Shown here piece by piece: positions 24,401 to 39,400 of a stretch of 64,000 nt of DNA; the stretch's first letter is position 1, and each line of letters opens with the position of its first letter. The stretch lies in the NCBI GenBank assembly GCA_028753945.1, contig JAPNXP010000005.1, positions 434,001 to 498,000 on the forward strand. Reading direction: 5' to 3'. Below the pieces are notes generated by a model that was given only the letters and a program-made list of their open reading frames with translations, was not told the origin of the DNA and did not search any database. The position numbers were made by a program, and so were the translations under genes. This stretch comes from Hexactinellida sp. DTS-2022. Its lineage: Eukaryota; Porifera; Hexactinellida.

Positions 24401-27400
24401 TCCTTTAATAACAAGTTCGCCTATTAACAAGCAAATTTCGTGCAAAATGCGACTTGCTATTACACCAATGTATATATACCCTATTGTTGTTTGTTGTTTG
24501 TTGTTTATTCGGTTAGAGCCAAATTCCAAATGTTTAAATTTGTACAATTTTAATTATTTAATATTTCTTATTTACAAATTGTTAGTATAAATAATTGCTG
24601 TTGTTATTATTAACAAAAGTTGTCAAGCTAAATAGGATTACAAGGCATATTTACACATTTACTGAAATATTGATATGTTGTATTCTAATTTGAATTTTTT
24701 GCAACTATACAAAATTAAATCTACAGTAGTAGAATATGATCTTATTCTATAAGGAATATTGCAACTATACAATTAAAGAACTCTTAACCACATTCCTTAC
24801 AGCATCCTAGTAACGAGACATAACTACATACACGTGTATAACTCGTGTTGTTGTGTACTACCACATTATACTCACATCATAATATCATCATTGTTGTTTG
24901 TTGCAACAAACAAACCATAACACAGCTATAAATACACAGATTATTAATATCAACCAATTCATACCTAAACTATACAACTATTCTTCTACAAACAATCAAA
25001 TGGCAGCTCGCTATCCCATTCCCCCTCCAGCAGCATACCCCGTAGAGACACGAATAAACAGAGCCATAGACGGCCTCATAGCGCTACTGAATCTCCGCAG
25101 AGCTCAGCTGCTGACTCAGGTCCGCGACGCACGCGAGGAGAAGAGAGCCGCAGAGGTGGCTCGACAAGAAATGCGCACACAACTAACCACCGCCCGGACA
25201 GCTCTACAGACACTTTTGAAGGAGAACCCCCTTCAGTCCATGCAGGAGAGAATGGTCTCAGAACTGGACCAGAAAATGAGGGAACTGAGAACGAACATTC
25301 CAGCAGAGACAGAATTAAGGTGGCGGTGCGACACACGAGACCTCGAAGTGAGCATTTCCCGTCTCGGAGAGATTACACAGGTACCAGTAGGGCTGCCTAA
25401 CTACGCCACATTCCATTTGCCCACTGTCGCTACTGGGAAAGAAGGTTCAGGTCCTGGCGAGTTGAATGAGCCATTAGGTGTGGCGATTAACGAAGCTACA
25501 AACCAAATATTCGTAGCAAATTGTAACAGTCACAGAGTAGAGATATTCTCCGAAACAGGAGAGTATCTCAATCAGTTAGGTGACGGACGGTTGCATTATC
25601 CATGGGGCATAGCTATTCATGGGAACAGTTTGTATGTTAGTAGCAACATGGAACACACTGTAAGCAAATACTCGCTAACTGATTTTAGCTTCGTTAAGCG
25701 GATTGGTAAGAAGGGATCGAATAACGGAGAATTCAAATCTCCTCAACAGCTAACAACAGATCCCAACGGACAGGTGTTCATAGCAGATAGCGATAACAGC
25801 AGAATCTGTGTATTCGACACAGACCTAAACCATATTAGGAACATCACACATCAGGCATTATTATACCCAATTGACGTCAAGCTATCGCATGACCGCGTAT
25901 ACGTACTGTGTCCATACAAGGATCAGTGTATGCTGGTACTGTCACTAGAGGGAGACATGCTACACTCTCTCATTAGCTGTGGAGAAGGAATGGATGTGTT
26001 ACAGCCATTGTTCTTCTGTTTGGACACAAATAACAACATTGTCATTAGCGATTACGGCTCACACTCCATTCGTGTATTCTCCCCAGCAGGCAACCTCCTA
26101 CACACCATAGGAAGAGAGGGACACGAACAAGGAATGTTTTATCAGCCCTATGGAATAGCTATAGATACAAACGGGAGATTAGTTTGTGTGTCACAAAACA
26201 AAAACTATTGTCTACAAATATTTTCCTAACTTTCTATTAAAAGTGTTTTTTTTTTTCTATCTCGCTATTTTTGAATCATTGTTATTATTATTTTGATTAA
26301 ACTTGATTCTTTCTGACTAATTTTATCGATTCAGATTAAACTATTGGGCTACTATGACTTCTTGATTAATTTTATTATAACAACTATTTTACGAAAATGT
26401 TGAACTGATTAAGATTTTTTTTGCTTTTAGAAAGAGGTGTTAAATTTTAAAATATAAGTGTAGTCAGGATTGTGAAGATTTTTCGTCTGCATCATTTTAA
26501 GAACTTTTTATTATGAACAAGCCCTATGGTCCCATTTAACAATTTCATAGGGTTTGTATTTCGTTGAGTTTGCTTTATGAGTTTATTATAAAATAGTATT
26601 AAATATCAGATATTTTCATGAATTTACGAATTATTAAATCCATTTATTTACAGTTAATACAGCTACAAGTAATGCTGGAGAGTTTGAGTGACGAACATAC
26701 CGTAATCGCTCTCTTAATGCCACTTATTCCCCAAACAGACACACGGTGTATCGAGACAATAGAAAGGGCTGATGCTAAAAATAGAACTCTTCTACAACTG
26801 GTTGATATCATGATGAGATACGTATTAGCATTCATGGTAAGTGAGACTAGGATTCATCCAGGCGCGTAATTTGAAAGGAAAATTGTAGGCGCGCGAAAAT
26901 CGAGAGAATTCACTTAGATGTAGTACGAAAGTAGTACAAAATGAGTAATTTGAGCGCGTGTGAACGAATTAAAACTAAATCTAGGCGCGCAGAAAATTTT
27001 GCCTTTCATGGAATATATATTTTCGGAGATTTTTAATCACTTGTATTATATCAATTGATTATGTCGAAAAATAGAATTAAATTTTCACGGTGCATCAGAT
27101 ACTCTTATAGGAGCCACTGTCGCTCCAATAAGAGCATCTATTCTGCTCACAACTTGACTGTATTTATACTTATCGTGCAATCTGTATCACAGACAGAATA
27201 GCAGAAGTTTGTAGCAGGTGTTATTCTCTGTATAGTATAGTATAGTTCCACTTATTTGAACACCTGTGACATACTCAGAGTATATATATACAACGAGCCC
27301 TTCGGTCTCGGTCGCTTTGCGACAGATCGGTGCTACGCACCTCAAGTTAACGGCCGCTATGCGGCCTTACTCCTCACACTTTCTACCATGGAAAATGGAG

Positions 27401-30400
27401 AAAGGAACGTTATGATTTTGAATTTTCATTAATTTGTTTACCTATTTGTGTAAACAACAACAACAACAACAACAAATACTCATATTAGAATTTTATAAAT
27501 GCTAAATTCGTGTTCAGCACACTTGTTTACTTATAATACCCGTTGAAAGCTAACTTCTAGGTTGATTTTGAATTTTCATTAATTTGTTTACCTATTTTGT
27601 GTAAACAACAACAACAAATATTAATATTATAAATTTATAACGCGAAAATCGTCTTCAGCATACTTGTTTACCTATAATACCCGTTGAAAGCTAACTTCTA
27701 GGTTGATTTTGAATTTTCATTAATTTGTTTACCTATTTTGTGTAAACAACAACAACAAATATTCATATGAGAAATTTTTAAACGCGAAAATCGTCTTCAG
27801 CATACTTGTTTACCTATAATACCCGTTGAAAGCTAACTTCTAGGTTGATTTTGAATTTTCATTAATTTGTTTACCTATTTTGTGTAAACAACAACAACAA
27901 ATATTCATATGAGAAATTTATAAACGCGAAATTCGTGTTCAGCATACTTGTTTACCTATTATAACATTTGTTTACTATTATAACATTTGAAAGTTAGTTT
28001 ATATCCCAATATTAATTGCGGTTTCTATTCCCCCATCACTTTAATACAATCCGGACAAACACACACACAAACACACACACAACAATCGAGATTTAATAAT
28101 ACGAGCCCTTCGGTCTCGGTCGCTTCGCGACGGATTACTCTCTCACAAAAGTCGCTTCGCGACTTTTGTTCGTTCGTGTTAGGCACTACGCGATACAATT
28201 AACGGCCGCTTCGCGGCCTTTCCCTCCCCAAAAGCAATCACATTAATAATGAGTTTTAATAGCTCAATAAATTTCAGTTGCACGATAAGAAAGCTCGAAT
28301 CAAAATAATACTAAAAGAAAAACAGGCAATAGAATAGACAAATGATTGATTGGTTAAATTAATTTATTTTCAATCAATCGAATTGCAGCCTCAAAAAAAT
28401 TTCTATTATGCACAATCTATTTATACTAATTGATGAAATCTGCTAATCCATACTAACAAACCCTCGAATTTAATTGGCTAACATATTTTGTCACCTTCAA
28501 ATGTGAATATTTCTCTTCAAAAACCAATAGATCGTTGTCGCAGTATAAAATTACCCCTGTATGCAAATTTTCAACTTTCTGGGACTCGTAGTCTTTCCAA
28601 TTAATTCTGGACAAACAAACACACAACAATTCCTCTTTTTATATACGAGCCCTTCGGTCTCGGTCGCTTCGCGACGGATTACTCTCTCACAAAAGTCGCT
28701 TCGCGACTTTTGTTCGTTCGTGTTAGGCACTACGCGAAACAATTAACGGCCGCTTCGCGGCCTTTCCCTCCCCAAAAGCAATCACATTAATAATGAGTTT
28801 TAGTAGCTCAATAAATTTCAGTTGCACGATAAGAAAGCTCGAATCAAAATAATACTAAAAGAAAAACAGGCAATAGAATAGACAAATGATTGATTGGTTA
28901 AATTTATTTATTTTCAATCAATCAAATTGGAGCCTCAGAAAATATTTCTATTATGCACAATCTATTTATACTAATTGATGAAATCTGCTAATTCATACTA
29001 ATTAACCCTCGAATTTAATTGGCTAACAAATATTGACACCTTCAAATGTTAATATTTCTCTTCAAAAACCAATAGATCGTTGTCGCAGTATAAAATTACC
29101 CCTGTATACAAATTTTCAGCTTTCTGGGGCTCGTAGTCTTTCCAATTAATTCTGGACAAACAAACACACAAACAAACACACAACAATTCCTCTTTTTATA
29201 TATAGATAGATAGATAGATTTACAACAAGGAATTAGTTTTTTTATTTTTACACTCTAAAATCCGGCAAACAAACAAACATACAATCAGATTTTTTAATAT
29301 TCACCTTCGTTTATAATTATTGTATTGAAAATGTGTTGGCCGAAATAATTCCATTATATTTGCTAATTTTGGTGCGAAATTGGTTCCTTTTTAGGCGCTT
29401 CAAATCAGGCGGGTATTGAATGTGTGGCCGAATGTATGACGTAATTCCAAATAATAAAAGAATAAATAATAATAGATATGAGAATAATATACTAGTAAAA
29501 CAAAAGGTGTTAATTAAGTGGTGAGGTGTCCTCCGATTAAGAACTGAAACACAGGATTATCAAGTGCAACCAGTAGCTTATCTTCTTGAGGTGACAAATT
29601 CCTTTCACTCAACGGGTTACCAAGCAAGGCTCGTATCGATATAGGCATACCGAATGCCTCACTCCCTCCTTGGAATATTTTATCGATTCTCACTAATTTA
29701 TCCGCATGTTGGTCCTTCAACCATGAGATTAATGCACGTAAAACCTGTGTATGTGATTGGTTGAATACGGTGGCATTTTCTGACATGCTAATTGTATCGA
29801 AAAGTGTCTCAAACTTGACTTCAACCGATGGTCTATTTTGTACAATTGATTCAGAAGGTATTGCCACTATATAGCATATAGTTATATACTGTATAAGGTC
29901 CCTAATCTCATTTGTAACGTCAAGAGAGAATATCTGTCCACTGTCTAGTCCAGCTATTTGTGTTAAGTGGTCGCGAGCCACTTGGCTAGGGTCCACGTTT
30001 GCGGTTAGCGGACACATTGGTAGGGACCATGTGCCGATTGGTGATTCCCGTGTCAAACATAATTCGTAGTCCTCTGTTGAGAAATCTTTGTTTGTTGTCA
30101 CGCGTTTTAGAGGAGCGATACAAACTTGAAAACAAATTGATGTCATTTGGAGTTATTTATTGGTGGTATTGTGGGTTTGATTGTTGTTTGTTTTTGTGGA
30201 TATGGGTTGTTTATATTGTTATGAATATAAAATACAGTAGACTCTGTTATTAGGACACCAGGGGACCGTCTTAATATGTTCTGATTATCCGGAATTCGTA
30301 TTAATTGGGGTCACTTGCATGCATTTGTATAGGCTAGGGGAATTAAACCTTGTACTCCTTAACCGATATTTATCTTATCCATGTTCCTATTAATACAGCT

Positions 30401-33400
30401 ACTCTATTATGATTCTTTAGGGGAACTAAAATTGTTACTAAGTATATATTCATGGTGTTTTATTATTACACTACAATACTAAATTCCTTTCTGAATATTC
30501 ATATTTTCACACCTCAGGATAAGAAGATAGAGGAATGTAAGACTCAGCCACTTGCAAGTGGCACAGATGGAAGCGACACTTTAACCACACAAATGAGTCA
30601 AGGAATTTCTCCAAAAATAATATCTCTTTTCAAGAATTTCTTAATTCTTCTATACAAACATATTTTCGCAAACTTTGCATTGAAAACTGAGTTTGTAAGT
30701 TTGTTATTATTTGTTTCATTGCTTTTTTTATATAAAAACCCTGCTTTTCAATTCGTTTAAAAAGAAAAAATCTAAAATTATAGCTGTGCCGAGAGGGTGT
30801 TCCTTTGGAGGCACTATATTTTGGTGGAATAAAAATAGACCGTTTTTTTTGCAAAGGTGTTTGCCAATATATTAGTAATTACCTTATTGATTTAATTCGA
30901 ATTATGACAATATTTGTATCCGTATATACGTGTAGAATTATTTTTAGAATACAGTCGACTCCGCTTAATAGAGCCACCGGTTAATAGATTTCAATGGTCA
31001 AAATTTCACAGGATTTATAGGACGGAATTACAGTTTGTCTTAAAATATTTTCGGTTAATAGATTTCTCCGCTTAATCGGGTCAAAGTCACCTGGTCCCGA
31101 GGTGACTCTATTAAACGGAGTCGACTGTATTTGACAATTTTTAATTTATACGGGGATAAAAATAGGTCAAATATGAACTATAGAATAGGAACTATAATAT
31201 GACTATATTGCACAGATTTTACAAACTTTCCTACGTACTAATAATTCTCAACATTTTTCTATGATTTAGCATACATTAATGTTACATTGTAATATTGTAT
31301 CATATATAATGTGCTATCTTACGTAACATACTTTGCAATAAATTTTCAATATGTTATGTTATGAAAATTTTTTGCACTTTTGTGGTTTTGTTTATTGTAC
31401 ATAAAACCTTTTATATGACTTGGCACAATAACAATGGAATTAGTATTTCTATTGATAATCTTATACAATCTTAAATTTCCCTTGGAAGCGTTACATAATG
31501 TTGGGGGATTACGCCCTATAGAGTTCTCACTGTATTTCTAATATTTGAATATTCTGTTTTTGTAGACCGAGGGTCAGATTAACTTTCTGAGACAACATTT
31601 AGATACGATTATTCCTGGTTGTCTGGAGTGTCTGGAAAAGATAAAATTACTCGCATTAACAAATCCTGAAAATTTAAACATTATCAATGGTAATAAATAA
31701 AATAAGTATAGTGGTGTTCGCCTAATAGCAATATCGTTATACAGTCTACTCCGCTTAATAGAGCCACCGGTTAATCGGGCCAAAATCTCACAGGATTTAT
31801 AAGACGGAATTATATTTTGGCTTAAAATATTTTCGGTTAATAGATTTCTCCGCTTAATCGGGTCAAAGCAACCTGGTCCCGAGGTGACTCTATTAAGCGG
31901 AGTCGACTGTATTAACAAATTATTTCATTCCGAATTGAACATTTAATGTTATTTCTGTTCCTCTAATTGCAAGTTTTCCTATTTAAAAAAACAAGCAAAT
32001 TTCGTGCAAAATGCGACTTGCTATTACGCGAACACCACTGTACAACACTCCTATTTATACTTTTCCCTCTCAACTAGAACTTAACTTCCCAAACGCTATA
32101 ATTCCATTGGTTACTCACGGCCTATTACTATTCCCCCTGCATCAACTTAACTATCTGACAGATCTAATAACAGATTTGTGTTTGCAGTTATCTCGAACTG
32201 TAGAGGCAATTCCTAATCTGGCTTTTCTTTGTGAATGTCAAGAGGCTGAATGGAAAATTGGAGGTTAATTTATTTAATGAATTTACTTATCCACCGATCA
32301 TCGGCGTTTGTATTAAAACTATTAAATAACCTGGCTAGTTTATACCGATGGTGTTTTTTATATACTTAAAAAAACAATCGGTAGAAAGTAGCGAGGTTTT
32401 TTAATACAAACGCCGATGATCGGTGGATAAGTAAACTCTAATTGATTTAATTAATCTAAGTTGTATATTACGTGTATCACGTACGTTAAATTACGTTACG
32501 TATTACATTTGGCATGTTCTTAGATACAAAAGAAACGTCGAATATTTATAATTTTGTGTATAATAAGTACAATAATAGGTCTATTACAATGCTAACTTGT
32601 TTTACGGTTATAATGACCTTTTCCATCGTTATACAACAGAATATTTCATATTATAGCTACAGTAGAACTTCGTTAGTGGTTAATACGAACACTATTCAGT
32701 CCCCTTCAAAGCCTTTTCAATACAAATAATATTGGTTAATACGAATTCCGGATAAGGCGAACGCATTTTAACTGTCCCCTGGTGTTCCTACTAACGAGGT
32801 TCTACTGTAACTTAATTTAAGTTGTTCTACGTATAATAATACATTAAATATAATTCAGGTATTATACAACTTTGTAATAAATAATGAGTGATATTGGTGA
32901 TACAATCAAACTTGCCATCTAACTTTTACAGATGATTTCCATGTTTAAAGCAATATAATCACTTGTAAACAACAACAAAACAAATTATCATTGAAAGCGT
33001 GAGGGCTGTATTAACATCTTATATCACTCGGTTATAAATATAATTATGTAGCGGTTATTTTGGTAATGATAATTGCGAATAATTAGTGTTACATATAACC
33101 TTGTGTGTGTCTAGTATGAACATATTTTCAATTATTAACCATCAATTATTTGCTCACTAGTCTACTGCAAATTATAATTATATTTAAATTAGAATAGTGG
33201 TAGTATTGCTAATATCACTGATATAAATGCGGTTTTTTTTTCAGTAAGCAGTCTAAGCTAAATTTGTCTCGGTTATTAACACTTCCATATTATGATTAAT
33301 TAATTAATTAATCCTTAAAAGCCCGGCGCTTATTGTTTTTGTGGGCCAAAATTTTCCTGAATTTTTTTGAAAAATCCAAATATAATATTTAGGTCGGTTC

Positions 33401-36400
33401 TAATGGTTCTCACAGTATACATACCGAATTTCCAAAATAAATGGAATTCCACTCCAGTTGTTAACTAATGTGTTTAGATTTTATCAAACGAATGTCATTT
33501 TTATTGACCCGGTGCTTATTCGGGGAAATACGGTATCTTTCAAAATAATGTTTTGAAAACTTGGAGTATTTTGTAAATTACATTCGTTAATTGATTATAA
33601 TAAGTTTCTTAAATGTATAATAATTGTTTTTATTGTTGTTGTTATTGTTTGTTATTTTGTATTATTATTATTTATTAATATTATTGTCGTTGTTGTTCTT
33701 ATTAGTGTCGTTATTGTTACTGTTGTTGTTGTTGTTGTTGTTCTTCTTATTATTATCATTATTGTTATTATTGTTATTATTGTTATTGTTGTCTTTATTG
33801 TTGTTGTTGTTGTTGTTGTTATTATTATTGTTGTTGTTATTGTCTTATTGGTGTTGTTGTTGTTGTTATTATTGTTGTTGTTGTTATTATTGTTGTTATT
33901 ATTGTTGTTGTTGTTGTTGTAGAGTTGGATAACCCGCTCCTGGCCTCCCCGCTATCATTCCCGCTGAGCTCAGAGCTCGCATCTGATTGGTGCTGGCTGG
34001 TGGACACACACAGATGTGGCGCCTGTTTGTTAGGCCTACTCATTAACCTACAGCTGACGTCACTACCAGTAGAGACACGGGAAAACAGTGTTACTCAGTG
34101 GACCTCTTCTGTGCTACTGGCTAACGGGATGGTAGATAGCTATAGAGAAGGTGCACACCCTTAATTTTAGATTTTTCGCGTTTTTATATAAAGTATGGTA
34201 GATCCTAGGTATTCAAAACTTTTCCTCTTTTCACGGTTGATTACCTTGGAGACTCAATTTATCCTTAAAGCCATCACTTATCAATCAAATTCAAATTTTT
34301 ATATTTGCAGTAGACTCTCGTTAATATGAATACGGATAAGGGAAATATAGGTTAAGGAGTACAAGGGTTAATTCCCCTAGCCTATACAAATGTATGCAAG
34401 TGACTCCGGTTAATACGAATGCCGGATAATACGAACATATTTCGACGGTCCCCTGGTGTTCCTATTAACAGAGCTACTATATATTACTATCTATAGGCAT
34501 AATGCAATGGAAACAGTCGACCAATGGGATAATGTCCCAGCTCCCATTCAGTACAGAAGAGATTTCAGAATCTGTTCTGAAATACGAAACAGCTGTTCCT
34601 TCTTTAGACATTCCTGAAACAGATCCAGTTGCTCAGTTAATCCTAGATTTAGCGCACGCGCGTATCGAAATGAACCCCACCTGTTCGGAGGCCTATACTC
34701 AACTCATTCAGTTTGCCACTGTTAGAGGTTAGATATTAACTGTTGCTACAGTATACTCTGTTATAACGTACCTGGGTTAGTATAGTACTTATTTATTTAA
34801 CTAAGTTTATAAAGCAGTATGTATTTCTATGTAGGGTAAACTCGGTTAGTACGTACAATACGTACTTACAGTCAACTCCCGTTATAACCAAGTCGGATAT
34901 AACGAAGTACCTAACTTATAACGAAGTCGTTCAATGGTCCGGAAATCCTTCTATCTTATTGCATTATTAAAACTTCGTTTACAACGAAATGGATATAACG
35001 AAATTCCGCTTTAACGAAGTCATTTATTTCCCATATAGCCTATAAGCTATTGATTTTACTCTGCTTATAACAAACTCCGGTTCTAACGAACTCTGTTTAT
35101 AACGAATTGAAACTACGGTCCCGAGTACTTCGTTATAACGGGAGTTGGCTGTATTCCCATTCCCGAGGGGGTACGTTATAACCGAGTTATACTATATTCA
35201 CTTCTTATAATAAAGTGGAACCTATATATGGAACTGAAACTATGTACTCTATAGAATGGGACACAAACACGGATGATGACATCACAGGGTTGAGAGAGGT
35301 GTCATGTGGCATGCTGGCAGCTGTGGCCAAACACTGCAGAATATCAGTTCTAACACCTCTACACGGGTTAGACACTTATAGGATATAAATATAATTATAG
35401 GCTATAAATATATCGATTAATCGAAATACAGTAGAACCTCGTTGATACGAACACCAACGAACGGTAAAAATTTGTTCGCTTATCCGGAGTTCGTATTAAC
35501 CGGAGTAATACCCATTGAATAGCCATTGTAGGGACCTCATTTTGTAGAAATATTTGTTCGTCTTATCCGTAAATTCGTACTAACGAGGTTCTACTGTATG
35601 GTAATTTAATTCCGTTCCGCGAGGTTTGTCCGTTTTGGGAGACTCTACTGTAGTATATCGTAGGAACTAGTTTACAGTAGAACCTCGTTATAACTGAGTT
35701 TAAGAGTAAAATATGTTGGGATTTTGCTGAAATCTTGGTACAGTAGAACCTCGTTAGTACGAACACGGTTAATACTAATTCCGGTTATACGAACACTATT
35801 CAGTCCCTTTCAAAGCCTTTTCAATACAAATCATATTGGTTAATACGAATTCCGGATAAGGCGAACGCATTTTGACGGTCCCCTGGTTTCTACAATAGTA
35901 TTTACTAAGTATGGTTAATACGAATTTCAGATAAGAATACACAAATTAAAGGTGTACATACTAACGAGGTTCTACTATAACTGTGTATTTAGTCACAAGA
36001 CATCTGATGAGCTAAGTGAGGCTTACGAGAGTATATTTCGCGTGAGAAGAGAGCTGTTCTCTCTCAGACCACTTGACACCTCTGTAGACGACACACAATC
36101 TGGAACTGAAACTGAATACAGCCAGCTTTGTGCCACAATTAGATCTCTCTGTCTGTTCTTAGTACAAGTGGTCTCTCCTGCCACTAGAGAGGTGACAGAT
36201 GGCACGGCCCCTTCGGTATGTGTCTTAACCACAAATAATACAAACAACAAATTAATATAGAAATTACTTATATAGAGCTGAGCTTTGTAGAGTTCAGTTT
36301 TTCACTATGTGTATTCATGTACTGAGAAAGGTCAGTTTTTTTCCAGAGTTCGAAATTGACCTTTAGAAAGTAAGCCTGGGCTTTTAGTATGGGATAAAAT

Positions 36401-39400
36401 CTGAACTCTACAAAGCTCAGCTCTATATAAGGATTCCCATATATATATAGGGACACACTATGCCAATATAAACATAAAATAACTCATTATGAATTTATGA
36501 TCATAGTTAAGTAGTGTTGTAAAATTTCTAAAAATTTTGTTTTCCATGGAAATTTCTGGAAAGATTACATATTTCAAATTATGCTTTATTAGGAACTTTA
36601 TTTGAAATTGCCAAAATTTTTGTGCTACTTAAGTTAATTAATTCCGAGGAAAAATAACAAGCGCACAGTAACTCTACATTATAGATATGGTTTATCAAAA
36701 TTTAAAAACTAGGTATATATAATAATTTTCCATGTAAAATTTCCGGAAATTTCCCGAGCTTACAACACTAATAGTTAGATAACTATAGAGAAGGTGCCAC
36801 TCCCTTAATTTTAGATTTTCCGCGTTTCTCTGAAAGTATAGTAGCCCTAGGTATCAACTTATCCAAAAAGCCATCACTTAGCAATCAAATTCAAATTTAA
36901 ATATTTACAGTAGACTCTGTTAATAGGAACACGGATAAGGGGAAATATCGGTTAAGGAGTACAAGGTTTAATTCCCTTAGCCTATACAAATGCATGCAAG
37001 TGACTCCGGTTAATACGAATTCCGGATAATACGAACAAATTAATACGGTCCCCTGGTGTTCCTATTAACGAGAGTATACAGTAAATTGGTAAATATAGTA
37101 TAACTGGGTTATACGTACCCTCTTGGTAATGGAATAAGTACGTACTAACCGAGTTTACCTTACATAGAAATACAACTGCTTTATAAACTTGGTTAAAATA
37201 AACTAGTACGTACTAACCCAGGTACGTTTTAACAGAGTCTACTGTATATGTGAGCTAATAAGTTCAAGGGGCCTTGATACACTTAGTGGTCTACCAATTA
37301 AACCTAAAATTACTCCCCTAAGAGTGGTATTCAAATAGGAGGTTAATGTAATAATATTATCTGTACTTATTCAATCACTTTTGTATAAACCCATTGTGCA
37401 ATTTATTACAAATAAATATCATTTTTGTAAATTATCCTTTCAAATATTTGCAATTTTGATGTTACAAATATCACTGTAACTAACTATAAAGTTAATTGTA
37501 TAATTATTATATCACTAATGGAGAATTTATTATGTTGCCATCAATTGAATGAATTGTATTAGCAAATTGATCTGAAATTTATTTATAATTCTTAAATAAG
37601 TTTAATGATTTGTGAAATTAGAGACAGTACTAATATATTCAATAAACTATGATTATTGAATTACTTAACATAGTAATAATCTACTGAACTGTTATGATAT
37701 ATGTTTGCATCATTTAAGATATAACTAAACTAATAGGAAATACTTTTAATCGGTTTATGATATTGCAATTGGGTTCTTATTATTGTATTGTTTGTAGTGA
37801 TTTGAACTAAATATTAAACTTGCATCGAACTTTTCTGTAAATATTCATGTTTTGAAAAGTTATCATTCGGTATTTCCTTTCTATTACACTTATAACATTC
37901 CATTTACCAGTATCCGTTGCCCTCTTATTAACTATAACTTAATATATACATTCAATCAAATGGTATCTTATTTACAGATAATTACAGTCAACTCTCGTTA
38001 TAACGAAGTGCTTGGGACCTGTAAATTTCTTCGTTATAAGTGGATAATAATTAATGGATTTAGTGCTCTGGGGGGAAATTACCATTTCGTTATAAGCGGT
38101 TATTTCATTCATCCGACTTGGTTATAACGGGAATTCACTGTATTAGCAAGGAAGTTTAGAAATCTGTTTAACATAGAACGCAATTTAATTTTAGAAATCT
38201 AGTATGTAGATTAACTAGATTTAACCATTACATTTGCTAAGTAATAGTAATTTCAGATATTTCTATACAAATTATGTAGATTTTATTAGTGAAACTAAAT
38301 TGTCAGTAGATTTTTTTTAATTTGAAAAGACTCGTGGTTATATTATGCATTTAATTAATTGCATTTATTATTAGTAATTGAAATTACTAAGTTAGTCAGC
38401 ATTAAGTTACTGTTAATAATGTTAAGTATTTACATTAGTGTTCGCCTAATAGCAATATTGCTCTATTAGCAAGTTATTTTCAGTCCCAAAGCGAGCATTT
38501 AATGTTAATTCTGTTCCTCTAATAGCAAGTTCGCCTATTAGCAAGGAAATTTCGTGCAAAATGCGACTTGCTATTACACGAACACCACTGTAATTTATAA
38601 GTTCATTATTTATGCCAAATCTTTAATCGTGGCAATACACTTTAGAAATAATAAGTGTTAGCAAAATTTCTATACAAATTTAATCAATTTTCACGCATAA
38701 AACCAACACATTATATTATTTAGTATAGTTTGTCTTGGCAAGGATTGAAAAATGTAATATTTATTTGATTTTAGTGTAATTTAAATAATTGATTTGAATC
38801 AGCAATTGTACATCATATATAATCTGTTTAGTTGCCATTAAATATATAGTAAATTATATTCTATCATTTGATATAAACAATTTTACTATAGAAATACTTT
38901 TTCCCTCTTCAAATATGAAAAACTCTAATTCATTTTGATTTTAATCTTGATTTTGATTTGATACGAAAACATCATTAATTTCCCAAGCCTTGTAAATTAT
39001 AGACTAGTTTATAATTACTTTGTTCGGGTTAAACATGTCACAATTAACCTGTGTTTACTGTACTAACTCAATTAATACTATGTGAAATTAAGGTCATAAC
39101 ATAATTCACATGTTGGATGGGATTTACAATTGCTTTATCATATACAGCTCAACATTATTTCCTATTCATCGGTTAGGAACATTTATGTAATTCTATTATT
39201 TCGCTTTTGGACATAACCTTAATTAGGATTAATTTCTAAACGTATATCGTTGCTAATACGTTCGAAACCGTGTTAATTCCATATGATAAATTCTACAAAT
39301 TTAAATACAATTGTCTCAATGACATATAGTATGTTTATGTAGCTTTTGTTAAGAAATTCGTTGAATTTATTCGTTGATTCGTTCAGTGGACGCGTTCACA

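Noticed and set aside
28102..28760. Bacterial-looking GC-rich blocks (CGGTCGCTTCGCGAC) as contamination or gene transfer
   Set aside because: The blocks recur at the head of five repeat elements embedded in AT-rich intron sequence and carry no bacterial gene.
33624..33932. Leu/Cys-rich 102-residue frame
   Set aside because: Translation of the GTT/ATT repeat before exon 23.
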